Shown here piece by piece: positions 37,147 to 46,670 of a stretch of DNA of 64,000 bases. Every line of letters begins with the position of its first letter. Position 1 is the stretch's first letter. Location of the stretch: IMG/VR virus record IMGVR_UViG_3300027708_000012, positions 124,001 to 188,000 of that record. One strand, given 5' to 3'. The notes below the pieces were generated by a model that worked only from the letters and a program-made list of their open reading frames with translations, made no database searches and was not told the DNA's origin. The position numbers and the translations under genes were made by a program. This DNA comes from a virus.

Positions 37147-38042
37147 TTAATATAGCCTCTGCTGTAACCGATTGGACGATCCATACCATCCGCAAACGCT
37201 TGTTGCCATTCAGTAGTACGATTATATGACCTTGTCCAGAAAGAATCAACCTCAAGATAACCGTTTTCAATCCAATACTTGGCCATATGCATACAATCAA
37301 TGAATTTTGGATTACGGGGACTAGGTTTAACTGTAGTCACAGCTTTCCAAAGTTGAGACTGTGCTTCCGCTTTGCTTACGGCTTTACCTACGCCGTCTAC
37401 AATCACAGCATTATCATTTAGATTTATCTCTATACCAAGTTCGTATTTTCCAGTAAGGTCCACTACAACATCGTAGCTTTCACTAGTTCCTAACAGTAGT
37501 TTATCTCCCCACAAATCTTGGTTACTTGAACCTAGGACATCTACGTGAAAGATATACCCATTTAGTCGCATTGTATGATATGCAACCCAGGCAAGGAAAC
37601 CACTACCAATTATAAGCATGCGATTGTTATCATGCCGGCCTTGCCGATCATGCAAATACTCCTTGGCCTGCTCAATAAGATTAATACCACAAGCAACTGG
37701 TTCTAAAATATAACGAGGATGTGCTTCGGGAATTTTTACATATTCACCTTTGCGTACAGTATACTGATCAGCATAGGCCGGCTCACCGCGTGTAGCAACA
37801 TAGTCTCCAGTTTGTACGTCATTGCAATTTGCACCAACTGACATAACTTGTCCGATGCCTTCGTGTCCTTGCATGTGCAATGGCAATGGATCAAATTCGC
37901 CCACCATCATATCTATATCGCTACGGCACACACCAGTCATTACAGCTCGGACATAAATGCTATCTTGACCCCAAGCTGGAATTTCATAGTCAACTTCTTC
38001 AAAGTAGCCTTTGCCTTCTGTTTGTAAACACTTTACTTTCAT
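37137..38042 (-). CDS. Zinc-binding medium-chain dehydrogenase-like protein
   Basis: A 301-residue protein with C39 (TGVCRSD) and G59-H60-E61 (GHEGIG), the catalytic-zinc ligands of alcohol/polyol dehydrogenases, and a nucleotide-binding GSGFLAW near 200-207 in place of the usual GxGxxG. The four-cysteine structural zinc loop is missing and the protein is shorter than the usual 340-350 residues. It probably oxidises a sugar alcohol or nucleotide sugar. Overlaps the neighbouring genes. Confidence 0.7.
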   Translation of the reverse strand: MKVKCLQTEGKGYFEEVDYEIPAWGQDSIYVRAVMTGVCRSDIDMMVGEFDPLPLHMQGHEGIGQVMSVGANCNDVQTGDYVATRGEPAYADQYTVRKGEYVKIPEAHPRYILEPVACGINLIEQAKEYLHDRQGRHDNNRMLIIGSGFLAWVAYHTMRLNGYIFHVDVLGSSNQDLWGDKLLLGTSESYDVVVDLTGKYELGIEINLNDNAVIVDGVGKAVSKAEAQSQLWKAVTTVKPSPRNPKFIDCMHMAKYWIENGYLEVDSFWTRSYNRTTEWQQAFADGMDRPIGYSRGYIKWD

Positions 38043-38920
38043 AATTTTTCTATTTGTTCATGAATCCATGCGTCTATTTCAAATTGATTAGTCCAGAATT
38101 TAGCATCGTCAACACGACTAACAGCTTCTTTAATCATTGCTGTATATGCTTCTTCTGGACACCATCCTAATTCAAAACGTTCTACTCGATTGCCATCTGT
38201 AATAAATTCAATAGAACTGTCTTCAATGTCCATACTACGCCAATTGGCAGCACATGACCATTTGTTACCAAAATCGATAACACATGCATCATCTACATCA
38301 TATGTTCCGTTAGCATTAATAATTCCGTATTCTGTGCTATCTATATCTTCTAGAACCCAATTCATTAAAGATACTTTATTGTTTACTTTTTCAGAGCGCC
38401 AGTTGGGGTTTATAGCAATATAAAGACTTAATAAATGAGGCATTAAATCACGACTAACACCACCAAAGGATAATTTTTTAGTAGTAAACCAACTACCGGG
38501 ACTAGGAATACAGTTTTTTCTAATCCAACGTATGTTTACTATCTTTGCTTGATTGGCTAATTCTTTTAACTCACTGATGTTACTACGCCACATGTTGTTT
38601 TTAACCATCATGAAACGTGTATATTTAAATTCTTCTAAAAGACGTTGCCATGCAAAGCTATTTGATACCCCAGGCTTTTCTACAAATACAATTTTACTAT
38701 AAGGTGCAACTTTGCTTGCAAGTTCAAAATGTGTAAAATTAGGAGTACAGATATGTGCTGTATCAAATGTTTTATGAATCAAAATGGCTTGATCTACAGA
38801 TGTATACATTGCACCTTTATTTGGATCTTGATCTACTGTAATAATATCATGTCCAAGTTTTTCTAGAACAGTTTTGTACAACTGTCCTATACCCATGCCA
38901 ATAATTAAACTACGCTTCAT
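38039..38920 (-). CDS. Gfo/Idh/MocA-type oxidoreductase
   Basis: A 293-residue protein with an N-terminal Rossmann motif GMGIGQLY at 8-15, ICTPNFTH at 57-64 and the hallmark EKPG at 81-84. The family oxidises or reduces sugars and inositols with NAD(P). It is coupled by four bases to the dehydrogenase next to it, so the pair may act in sequence on one sugar. Confidence 0.75.
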   Translation of the reverse strand: MKRSLIIGMGIGQLYKTVLEKLGHDIITVDQDPNKGAMYTSVDQAILIHKTFDTAHICTPNFTHFELASKVAPYSKIVFVEKPGVSNSFAWQRLLEEFKYTRFMMVKNNMWRSNISELKELANQAKIVNIRWIRKNCIPSPGSWFTTKKLSFGGVSRDLMPHLLSLYIAINPNWRSEKVNNKVSLMNWVLEDIDSTEYGIINANGTYDVDDACVIDFGNKWSCAANWRSMDIEDSSIEFITDGNRVERFELGWCPEEAYTAMIKEAVSRVDDAKFWTNQFEIDAWIHEQIEKL

Positions 38921-39152
38921 TTTTATTTTGCTCGTATTGTTTAAACAATCTTGTTACGTCTTCCATGCGTTCTTGGAATACATCAGGCGCCTGAAGTGCT
39001 GTACGCTGCATATCCCAGTCCGTTGGATAGTGTCTCAAACATGATCTTGCACGATCCTTAATTGCTTTAGGAACTCGAGGAGTAGTTAAGATCTCTAGTA
39101 AAAATCTTTGAGTTTGCACTACTGCTCGATATCTTTCGTCAGGTAACGTCAT
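38910..39152 (-). CDS. BPSL0761-like family protein
   Basis: An 80-residue protein beginning MTLPDERYRAVVQTQRFLLE, with RVPKAIKDRARSCLRHYP and APDVF. This is the pattern of the BPSL0761 family, known to me mainly from Burkholderiales and relatives. Function unknown. It overlaps the DpdA-like gene by 14 bases, so the two are likely made together. Confidence 0.7.
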   Translation of the reverse strand: MTLPDERYRAVVQTQRFLLEILTTPRVPKAIKDRARSCLRHYPTDWDMQRTALQAPDVFQERMEDVTRLFKQYEQNKNEA

Positions 39153-40845
39153 GTACGCTTGCCTCTAATGCGTCAAGTTTATTAATCGACTCTTCATCAA
39201 AGTCGGGCTCTTCTTCTGATTGTACAGGATCTGGATCTACTTCGTCAAATAATACGGAGAACATTTTACCTGCATTAACAGTTTTCTTACCGGTAGCACC
39301 TCGTGTACCTGGAATAGCTTGCCAAAATTTATCAAAACTATCAATAATAGCTTCAGCGGTAGCACGATCGGGTGTACTAAAGATAGCATCAACTACATCT
39401 TTAAAGTAAACACGTTCAAACTTTTCATCTACTAACATAGCAGGACATAGTCCGGCATCGTATTGACGATTAGCTTCTTGTACACTATTCAAATGTAGCC
39501 AAACATTATGGCCCATCATAATAGCGTAAGTGAAACTATCCCAACTTGTTTTACCTTCTTTGCCTATTTTATTTAGGTCTCCTGGGCCGTAGATACAAAT
39601 ATCTTTAACTTCTACTCCATCCATTAATGGACTTGTAGTAAATGACTCAAAATGCCCATCTTGTACTACGACGTCTTGGAATAATCTAGTATCTTTGGCG
39701 TATTTTTTGTTGTCAAGACTTGGCAACATGCGGTAGAGCCACTTTTCTCTATCTTTGATTTCTGTTTGGACATAGATTTGTCCGTTTGCTGTTGCCAAAA
39801 ACGGTGAGGCGCAGTCAAAAGATATGGTAAAGTTTTCATTATGGTATTTCCTAATTGCTCGTTGTATGTCAGTTAATAATAATGCCCACTCTAATTTAGA
39901 GGTGCCCAGGAAGTGCATCCAATCTTGATGACCTTTTTCAAGTAAGCCGTCAAATTTCAATGCCACTAATCTACGTAATACTAAATCTACATCGCACATG
40001 TTTTGTCCACCCATAGCCCAGCCATTAAAAGCCTTGTCGCCATAGATTTTAGGATCGCAAAAATCTTTCATTTGCTGATACCAGTCTTCTGCTTGTCCGT
40101 GATTCTCGCCTTGCAATACGTTTAAGAACTTACAAGCACCAGTACGATGTTTGATAAAGTATTCATTGTTATACTTTGTAGCATTTACCGCTTGTTGATA
40201 TGAACTAATGCCAGTGGCTTTCTTACCAACAGGACTACGTTCTACCCAGGCTGGAATATCGAGCACCATGCCATAGTCCATGAGTGCATCCATCCATGCT
40301 AACACTTGTTCACGTTTCTTTTGTGCCGCATCTAACAATGCTTGATAGTTTTTAACATGGTCAATCTTAGTATACTTAGGATTGCCGTTTTTGTCTGTCT
40401 TAGGATGTCCTGTTGGATGTAGTTGTGGTACTAGTTCAACACCTTTTGCCATTACTTCTTTCCATTTAGCCGCAACTTCAGGACCGTTAGGATCTCGCCA
40501 TTCGCCTGCCCACACGCCTTTACCAATCTGGAATCCGCCCGAGTCGCCTAATACCCAGCTAGTAGATCTATCTCTATTTCGAAACATATCTTCACTAGGA
40601 TCAAATTTAGTTAAATCTAAATTAGCATGACCTGCTGAATACAAACAGTGGTCAAAGTAAAATGCCGCATTAGGGTTCAGGTAGTTCATAGCTTCAATGC
40701 CTAATGGTCCAAAGCTAGCAGGAATACGTGCAGGATCAACATAGTTACTATGACGCTGTTTACCTATGTAAGTGCTATAAAACCCTGACGTTGCTGGCAG
40801 GAAATATGCATAGTCTAATTGAGTTGCTGTTAAATTTTTATTCAT
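39139..40845 (-). CDS. dpdA: DpdA-like tRNA-guanine transglycosylase (DNA base exchange)
   Basis: A 568-residue protein with the TGT catalytic layout: D101 in GDSGGFQ, an NVLQG segment near 242-246, GWAMGG at 275-280 and the nucleophile D344 in SFDCASP, followed by NGQ as in TGT. The C-terminal zinc Cys cluster of bacterial TGT is not apparent. The protein is larger than bacterial TGT (about 370-390). This fits phage DpdA enzymes, which swap guanine in DNA for a 7-deazaguanine. FolE, QueD and QueE in the window would make the base. Confidence 0.75.
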   Translation of the reverse strand: MNKNLTATQLDYAYFLPATSGFYSTYIGKQRHSNYVDPARIPASFGPLGIEAMNYLNPNAAFYFDHCLYSAGHANLDLTKFDPSEDMFRNRDRSTSWVLGDSGGFQIGKGVWAGEWRDPNGPEVAAKWKEVMAKGVELVPQLHPTGHPKTDKNGNPKYTKIDHVKNYQALLDAAQKKREQVLAWMDALMDYGMVLDIPAWVERSPVGKKATGISSYQQAVNATKYNNEYFIKHRTGACKFLNVLQGENHGQAEDWYQQMKDFCDPKIYGDKAFNGWAMGGQNMCDVDLVLRRLVALKFDGLLEKGHQDWMHFLGTSKLEWALLLTDIQRAIRKYHNENFTISFDCASPFLATANGQIYVQTEIKDREKWLYRMLPSLDNKKYAKDTRLFQDVVVQDGHFESFTTSPLMDGVEVKDICIYGPGDLNKIGKEGKTSWDSFTYAIMMGHNVWLHLNSVQEANRQYDAGLCPAMLVDEKFERVYFKDVVDAIFSTPDRATAEAIIDSFDKFWQAIPGTRGATGKKTVNAGKMFSVLFDEVDPDPVQSEEEPDFDEESINKLDALEASVHDVT

Positions 40846-41097
40846 TTATTTTCTTATCCATACAAAATAATATGGGTCAAATGCCCAACCTTCTGGCGGA
40901 TTTAATGGGTCAAATCTTTCTGGATTAACATAAGGAGTTATTGGATTACTAAACCACTCTGTATACCTACGTGTTATTTCTTCTCTATCGCGATCGCTAG
41001 TATACTCATGGGCCATACGGCCTTCGGTTATGGTTTCGTATTCTCCGCCGAACCACATCCAAGGCCATATTCCATGAGTAAAAAACTTTTTAATCAT
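40846..41097 (-). CDS. Conserved phage protein of unknown function
   Basis: An 83-residue protein with aromatic WPWMWFGGEY near residue 12-21 and PEGWAFDPYYFVW at the end. It starts inside the antiporter gene (overlap 8 bases) and abuts the DpdA-like gene. Function unknown. Confidence 0.55.
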   Translation of the reverse strand: MIKKFFTHGIWPWMWFGGEYETITEGRMAHEYTSDRDREEITRRYTEWFSNPITPYVNPERFDPLNPPEGWAFDPYYFVWIRK

Positions 41098-42259
41098 TGT
41101 CTATCTCAGGTTTGTAAAACACTCGAGCCATTGGCACAGCACTTACAGTGCTAATTAAACTCATAATCACTACGGCAGCAAACATATTAACACTAATAAC
41201 GTTGGCTGTCAACAGCATAGTAACCAAGAAGATTTCCATCAGGCCTTTGTTTTGTAGCAAAGCAGTTTTGAAACAAACAACTCTGAGTCCTTGGTCCTTA
41301 TAAGCTAACCAAACACCGACAAACTTAGTCCCAACAGCAATGATATACATAGCAATGGCACCTAGTAGAATAGTTTCAAAATCTAAAGTCCAATTAGTCT
41401 TTAAACCAGACCAGATAAAGAACACAGGCATTAACCAAACCATTTGCTGTTCGGCCATTCCTTCATTCCATTTAATAGTATCTCGTGGAGTAATCATACC
41501 TGCTAAGAACGCACCTAATACATAGTGTAATCCCGCCCAATGACTAAATGCCGCCATAGTCAATACCATAGCAACTGTTAAATTAGCATACGATTTTTCG
41601 CCGGCAAGCTCTAAAACCTTAGGCCAAACAAAATACAATACTGATAATACTGCAAAGAATATAGCCGAGTAGATAGCATACTTGCCCATACTAACAATAA
41701 CAGCTACAGTTAGCCATAGAACTAAATCGTCAAAGGTAACTAAGGCCAGTAGCTTACGACCCATGTTACTAGGCCACATACCAATTTCTTTACAAGCAAT
41801 AACCAGCATTGGCATAGCTGTAATACAAGTGGCTACACCCATGCCCCAAGCATATTGCCAGAATGGTCGTTCTGTAGTATGCCAAACAGGATTATCAAAG
41901 AACAATAAAAAACTACAGCCTGCTAATAAGATAGGAACAATAATAACTTGGAATGATTGTATCCAAATACTATTACCTTCTTGTGCTATAACTTCTTTAG
42001 GTTTAAGTTCGATACCGGCAATAAAAGCAAAGATTGTAATTGCTAAAATTTGAATAGCATCTAACCCTGTCTTAATCGGCGCAGTAAAAACTGTGCTAAA
42101 CAGCTCTGGATAAAACTGCCCTAGCGCACTAGGCCCAAGGCAAATGCCAAAGGCAATTTGCGCCATTGGCAACGGAATCCACTTTTCCATTCGTGTAATT
42201 TTTAATAGTAGCCACGGTATAAACACCATAGCGGCTATAATAAACAATAAATTACCCAT
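41090..42259 (-). CDS. CPA2-type cation/proton antiporter
   Basis: A 389-residue protein with about a dozen hydrophobic helices from the first residues (MGNLLFIIAAMVFIPWLLL) and the family landmarks FGICLGPSALGQF, LKPKEV and DLVLWLTVAV. No C-terminal regulatory domain is present. It exchanges Na+ or K+ for H+ across the inner membrane. It may help hold pH or membrane potential during infection. A GGAG site precedes the ATG. Confidence 0.85.
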   Translation of the reverse strand: MGNLLFIIAAMVFIPWLLLKITRMEKWIPLPMAQIAFGICLGPSALGQFYPELFSTVFTAPIKTGLDAIQILAITIFAFIAGIELKPKEVIAQEGNSIWIQSFQVIIVPILLAGCSFLLFFDNPVWHTTERPFWQYAWGMGVATCITAMPMLVIACKEIGMWPSNMGRKLLALVTFDDLVLWLTVAVIVSMGKYAIYSAIFFAVLSVLYFVWPKVLELAGEKSYANLTVAMVLTMAAFSHWAGLHYVLGAFLAGMITPRDTIKWNEGMAEQQMVWLMPVFFIWSGLKTNWTLDFETILLGAIAMYIIAVGTKFVGVWLAYKDQGLRVVCFKTALLQNKGLMEIFLVTMLLTANVISVNMFAAVVIMSLISTVSAVPMARVFYKPEIDND

Positions 42260-42434
42260 TTGTTCTCCCCCATTTAATTTTTAACCAGACTCGTTCCATA
42301 ATATAATGTACAGCAGTTAAGATAATATGAATAATAATAGCATCACTTAGCCCAGTCCATATGGCGGTTATAAGTAATGCTATTATTCGATAGCTTACTG
42401 CTCGTAGTATAGTACGTTTATGTGTTTCAGTCAT
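42252..42434 (-). CDS. DUF2061-like membrane protein
   Basis: A 60-residue protein with ETHKRTILRAVSYRIIALL and ends MERVWLKIKWG, the DUF2061 pattern, with two hydrophobic stretches. It sits between the antiporter and sliding clamp and overlaps both. Function unknown. Confidence 0.75.
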   Translation of the reverse strand: MTETHKRTILRAVSYRIIALLITAIWTGLSDAIIIHIILTAVHYIMERVWLKIKWGRTNG

Positions 42435-43165
42435 TACTTGCTTTGTGCTGGCAAGATGTATTCGTATACTGCAATACCGCTATCAACTGAAATATTCAAT
42501 GCGCCGGCATCTGCAATACGCATAGTCTTATCGCCTGTTAAATTCAAAATACTTTGAACTTGTGTAACTGGCCAAGACCATGTTTGTTTCAATTTTCCAG
42601 TAACACCTGATTGAAATACAAAATTACCAGTGTGTGTACTTGCATCACCAAAGCTAAACACTAGATTATTATCTTTAGTAGTAACTTGGAATGTTTGTTC
42701 TTCGCTATGCGCAGCACTTTGAAATTTAAAACGCTGAATACTAGCCATAGCAGGCTCAAATTCTAGATCCCAATGCGATCCTTTGAATTTGACGCTTTTT
42801 AATTTTTCGTTAATGACGTCTTGATTCATAAAACGATAATCGTTTTCAAAGTCTCCACCGCCATTCTGGAAATGCAAACCTGTTGGAATCTCCTCGCCGT
42901 TACGTTCTTGCTTTACTACCTTAATAGTAAAGTTTTCTTTGTACTCTGGGCACTTTAGTATAATGTCTAATTTATTAAGATTAGGCATTCCGAATGTGCC
43001 TTCAAAGTCTTCAACTGGCGCTTTAGTCTTGGCGTTAAGAATCACACTGCGATCTTCTGCCATAGACTCAATAGTCACGTCTGTTGTGGTAGCCGAAACT
43101 TTTACCAAAGGTAAAAATCCTAGACTATGCGTGTGTGCTACTAGGTCTTGTAATACGTCTTTCAT
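42434..43165 (-). CDS. DNA polymerase sliding clamp (gp45-like)
   Basis: A 243-residue protein from the ATG at 43165, which has GGAG six bases upstream; the ATG 12 bases earlier is less well placed. It shows the two-domain T4 gp45 character, with a start rich in acidic and hydrophobic strands and FEGTFGMPNLNKLD near residue 55. It would form a trimeric ring on DNA for the polymerase encoded nearby and, in T4-like phages, activate late transcription. It begins the block that reaches down to 32149. Confidence 0.75.
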   Translation of the reverse strand: MKDVLQDLVAHTHSLGFLPLVKVSATTTDVTIESMAEDRSVILNAKTKAPVEDFEGTFGMPNLNKLDIILKCPEYKENFTIKVVKQERNGEEIPTGLHFQNGGGDFENDYRFMNQDVINEKLKSVKFKGSHWDLEFEPAMASIQRFKFQSAAHSEEQTFQVTTKDNNLVFSFGDASTHTGNFVFQSGVTGKLKQTWSWPVTQVQSILNLTGDKTMRIADAGALNISVDSGIAVYEYILPAQSK

Positions 43166-43185
43166 ATAGTTCTCCATGATGTGTT

Positions 43186-43214
43186 ATTATATAGGTTTTT
43201 TTAGACAATGTCAA
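43186..43214 (-). promoter_or_regulatory. Sigma70-like promoter of the sliding clamp block
   Basis: Consensus TTGACA (43209-43214) and TATAAT (43186-43191) with a 17-base spacer. The -35 box overlaps the stop codon of the upstream dehydrogenase gene. Closest relative: the folE promoter at 32115-32143. Confidence 0.75.
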
Positions 43215-43984
43215 GGATTTTTCCTTACCTTTTTGTTATACTTTATTGCCGTTTCTAATATAGATAGATTAACATCTAATCTGTTTCCATAACGTATAAA
43301 TGCTGTTGTGTCTTTGGGAAAGCATGCTCCGCCAAAGCCTCGTTGATCATCAGGCCCAGGTACTTGCATATGACTATGGCCGATTCGATTGTCGTATGAT
43401 AGTACTTGCCGAATTACATCAAAGTCTGCACCGTTCTGCTCGCATATGTCATATAGCTGATTAAAAAACGATACTTTCAAACTTAAAAAACAATTAGTGG
43501 CATATTTGATTGTACTAGCTTCTGCAAATGTAGTGTTTAAAAATGATTTACAATTAGGCAACGATTCTTCAAACATTGTTTGCCACATTTTTCCAGGATC
43601 TTCTCCTCCTAGAATCATATACTTTTGATTGGCAAAATCTTCGTTAGCACTGGCCGATCGTAGAAATTCTGGACTGTAACAAATATCGTGATCTTGATAA
43701 TTATCAGCCAACTCTTCTAAGTAGTCAGGCGGTACTGTCGATTTTATCAAAACAGGTACACCATACGGTAAGTTATTCAAGACTGATTCTATCTGTCTAG
43801 TATCACAATCACCGTCGGTTGTACCAGGTGTTCCAACACAAATAATAACTCCGTCAGGATTAGGAAAATCACCTAATGTCGAAGTTGAGAATCTTGGATC
43901 CACAATATGTAGTTCGTTTTGATCTTTTAATGAATTTGCTACAGCCTTGCCTACAAAACCGTAACCTGCAATTATAATTTTCAT
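43211..43984 (-). CDS. UDP-glucose/GDP-mannose dehydrogenase-like protein, short
   Basis: A 257-residue protein with the N-terminal Rossmann motif GYGFVGKAV at 7-15 and GFGGACFPKD near 232, whose Cys is the catalytic residue of nucleotide-sugar 6-dehydrogenases. The C-terminal UDP-binding domain of the ~400-residue enzymes is absent, so it is a truncated or minimal type, perhaps not acting on a nucleotide sugar. It follows DNA polymerase by one base. Confidence 0.75.
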   Translation of the reverse strand: MKIIIAGYGFVGKAVANSLKDQNELHIVDPRFSTSTLGDFPNPDGVIICVGTPGTTDGDCDTRQIESVLNNLPYGVPVLIKSTVPPDYLEELADNYQDHDICYSPEFLRSASANEDFANQKYMILGGEDPGKMWQTMFEESLPNCKSFLNTTFAEASTIKYATNCFLSLKVSFFNQLYDICEQNGADFDVIRQVLSYDNRIGHSHMQVPGPDDQRGFGGACFPKDTTAFIRYGNRLDVNLSILETAIKYNKKVRKNP

Positions 43985-43985
43985 A

Positions 43986-46655
43986 TTAAAACTCGAACAA
44001 TGAATTGAATGTATTTTTTTCTTCAGTACTATTGATATCCCAGTTCAGTACTCCGATCAAGTTATCTAACTTATTATCAATAATAGTCTGTTCCATCTCA
44101 GCATGATCAAAAGGCAATTCTTTAAACCACTGTGGCAAACGTAACTCATCTACAGGATATGCAACCGATGTAAATCCTAATGGATTAGGTTTGAGTTTAC
44201 ACACAATAACTTTAGCACCGTCTGTGATAGCCATGCTGTACTTGTCATTGTACATGCGTTTCAATGTATTCCAATTAATACTTGCACGTACATGTCCTGG
44301 CATATTGGCTTTACCCTGCTTGGCTTCCTTGGCTTGGTAGTCAGTAATGTTGTTAGCACGTTTAGGAGATCCCTTCTCCCAGCCTGGCCTAACTTTGAAT
44401 CTGATACGAAATTCACTAATCATATCTAGGACTTCTTGTTCAGGCTTGCCCATTAGAACCATTTCAAGAACATCGCTTAAAAAGTTCTGAATGAATTCTG
44501 GAGTATCACTACGTTTCAAGTCCAAGCCCATGGCCTTTATCTTACCTGGCTTGCCGTCTACGTCTGTACGCTTGCCTTCTTTATCATAGTAAAGAACAGC
44601 ATAACGTTTTTTGGTAATGAACAAACTCTTAGAGCCAACAATTTCACGACCTGCTTTAATAACTTCTCCACGAGATTTGGGACAATGAAATGTATTCAAC
44701 ATAAACTGAGGAAATGTGCTATTAACTTCTTCGGCTATTTGATCATACAACTGTATCACAGTCTCTTTACTCCACGGAATTAATCCCGCTTCGATGTCCT
44801 TCTGTAAAGTGCGAAAAGCACTAAAATAACAAGAATCAGTGTCACCATATATAATTGCCTTTCCTCTATAATCATACTCGCCGGCTACAATCTCATTGAC
44901 CTTACCAGCCATGTGTCTAACAATCTGACGACCAGTTAGTGTAGTTGATTGTCCGATACGCTTATCAAAGAATCTACAACCACTGTTAAGAATAGCACCA
45001 TACAAACTGTTCAAGTTAATCTTTTTAACTAACTGTCGCTTGTCCCAGTATTCTTCTTCAACTTTATTGCCAGCTTTAATTGCTTCTTTTAATTTGGCCT
45101 GCATTTCCTTACGTTCAGCATACCAACGTTTTAGCAAGCCGGGGATAATACCTTCTTTCTCATATGTAAAGATTGTGCCATTAGCACTAAGCATCCACGG
45201 CTGATTACTTTCGTATATAAGTCTATAGACTTCTGCAGCACTTAATACGTCAGTATCTCCATTTTCCCAATCAATAGTAATATCAGTTCCAATCTCCTGA
45301 TCCATTACAGTCGTATACTCTAAAGATCCAAAAATACCTTCCCACGCAGCCGCAAAACTCTTGCCTTTAGCCATTTGTAGTTCGATAAATTCTTCTGTTT
45401 TAGTTTGACGTAACTGTCCAACAATAGTTTCTGGCCCCATGTTAAGCGCACGAATGGCCGAAGGGTACAGACTGTTAATGTCTAGTGATCCAATCCAATC
45501 GTGAATGCCTTCTTTAGGATATGCGACATACGCACCAGCAGCCGCAGTATTTTCATCCCTGTCATCTTTCTTAATACGATTAGGAACCTGAAAACCTCTG
45601 CGATGACTTTCGTTAATAATGGCCTGCTCTGTTACAGCTACAGCACCCATTGTTGTTTGTAGTAATACTGTATTTTCATGAGCAAGTGTATTTGCAATAT
45701 CTAGAAACTTTAATTTTTTATCAAGTCTATCTAGTAGCGAAGTATCTTGTCTGTTATATTCAATAAATGTTTTAAAGTCATTGTTATATAATTGATCAAG
45801 TGTACCTTCATATTGAGTTTTACGCTCACCGAGTTCGTACTCGGCAATGGCATCTAATCGATAGCTATGACGTTCTTCATATGTGTACTTACGATACAAT
45901 TCAAGACTATCTAAATGTACTCGTCCAATAAAATCGTATGTTACTGACTGTCTACCAAACTTTTCATATTCTCGGCGTTTCGGATATTGATCAAATAGAC
46001 AAAAACGTCTTGTGTCATCTTTACTTAAGACTTTAGTTACTCTATGAACTGTATACGGAACGTCGTAGCCTTCACTGTTCCAACCAGTTAATATGTCTGC
46101 ATCTTGAATAAGATCAAGAAATGCATCCAACATCTCTGCTTCTGTTTTAAACAGCATTGTATTAGGAAACTCTTTGATAGCCTCGTGTGCTTGTTCCCAA
46201 GTTAATGTTTTTGGAGGTACTGCAAAACATACAAGTGTTTCCAACCATTGTAGGTGAACTGCAATCGAAGTAATTGGCATAAAAGCATCTTCTGGAGTGC
46301 TGTAGCCACGTTCCGGATCAAAGTCCACCTCAATGTCAAAAAATGCTACATTTAGCTTAGGAGCATCTTGATTAAGATAGTGTTCACTTAATGTTACAAA
46401 GATTGGATTGATATCGCTTTCAAACAATTCTTTGCCGCTATTAATGGCTTGTTCTTTGCGTAGTTCTTTTGTGTTCTTACAGACAATACGTGTTAACGCA
46501 TCTCCGTATATTGATTGAAATTTGCCGCGTGGGTCTTTGACGTAAAACGTGTGCTTGACAGGAATGTCACGAAACTCACGTTCACCTTTCTTATTACGTT
46601 CAACTACTTTAACGATATCGTTCTCGCGGTCAAACCATGCGTCTACATAAGACAT
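43986..46655 (-). CDS. Family B DNA polymerase (gp43-like)
   Basis: An 889-residue replicative polymerase. Exonuclease motif DIE at 107-109; polymerase motif A SLDINSLYPSA at 390-400; motif B KINLNSLYGAILN at 545-557; motif C YGDTDS at 603-608; and the KKRY segment later. Length and order match T4 gp43. It has a hairpin leader at 46671-46690 against its ribosome binding site and partners with the clamp and 5' nuclease in this window. Confidence 0.95.
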   Translation of the reverse strand: MSYVDAWFDRENDIVKVVERNKKGEREFRDIPVKHTFYVKDPRGKFQSIYGDALTRIVCKNTKELRKEQAINSGKELFESDINPIFVTLSEHYLNQDAPKLNVAFFDIEVDFDPERGYSTPEDAFMPITSIAVHLQWLETLVCFAVPPKTLTWEQAHEAIKEFPNTMLFKTEAEMLDAFLDLIQDADILTGWNSEGYDVPYTVHRVTKVLSKDDTRRFCLFDQYPKRREYEKFGRQSVTYDFIGRVHLDSLELYRKYTYEERHSYRLDAIAEYELGERKTQYEGTLDQLYNNDFKTFIEYNRQDTSLLDRLDKKLKFLDIANTLAHENTVLLQTTMGAVAVTEQAIINESHRRGFQVPNRIKKDDRDENTAAAGAYVAYPKEGIHDWIGSLDINSLYPSAIRALNMGPETIVGQLRQTKTEEFIELQMAKGKSFAAAWEGIFGSLEYTTVMDQEIGTDITIDWENGDTDVLSAAEVYRLIYESNQPWMLSANGTIFTYEKEGIIPGLLKRWYAERKEMQAKLKEAIKAGNKVEEEYWDKRQLVKKINLNSLYGAILNSGCRFFDKRIGQSTTLTGRQIVRHMAGKVNEIVAGEYDYRGKAIIYGDTDSCYFSAFRTLQKDIEAGLIPWSKETVIQLYDQIAEEVNSTFPQFMLNTFHCPKSRGEVIKAGREIVGSKSLFITKKRYAVLYYDKEGKRTDVDGKPGKIKAMGLDLKRSDTPEFIQNFLSDVLEMVLMGKPEQEVLDMISEFRIRFKVRPGWEKGSPKRANNITDYQAKEAKQGKANMPGHVRASINWNTLKRMYNDKYSMAITDGAKVIVCKLKPNPLGFTSVAYPVDELRLPQWFKELPFDHAEMEQTIIDNKLDNLIGVLNWDINSTEEKNTFNSLFEF

Positions 46656-46670
46656 ATATTCTTTTCTCCT

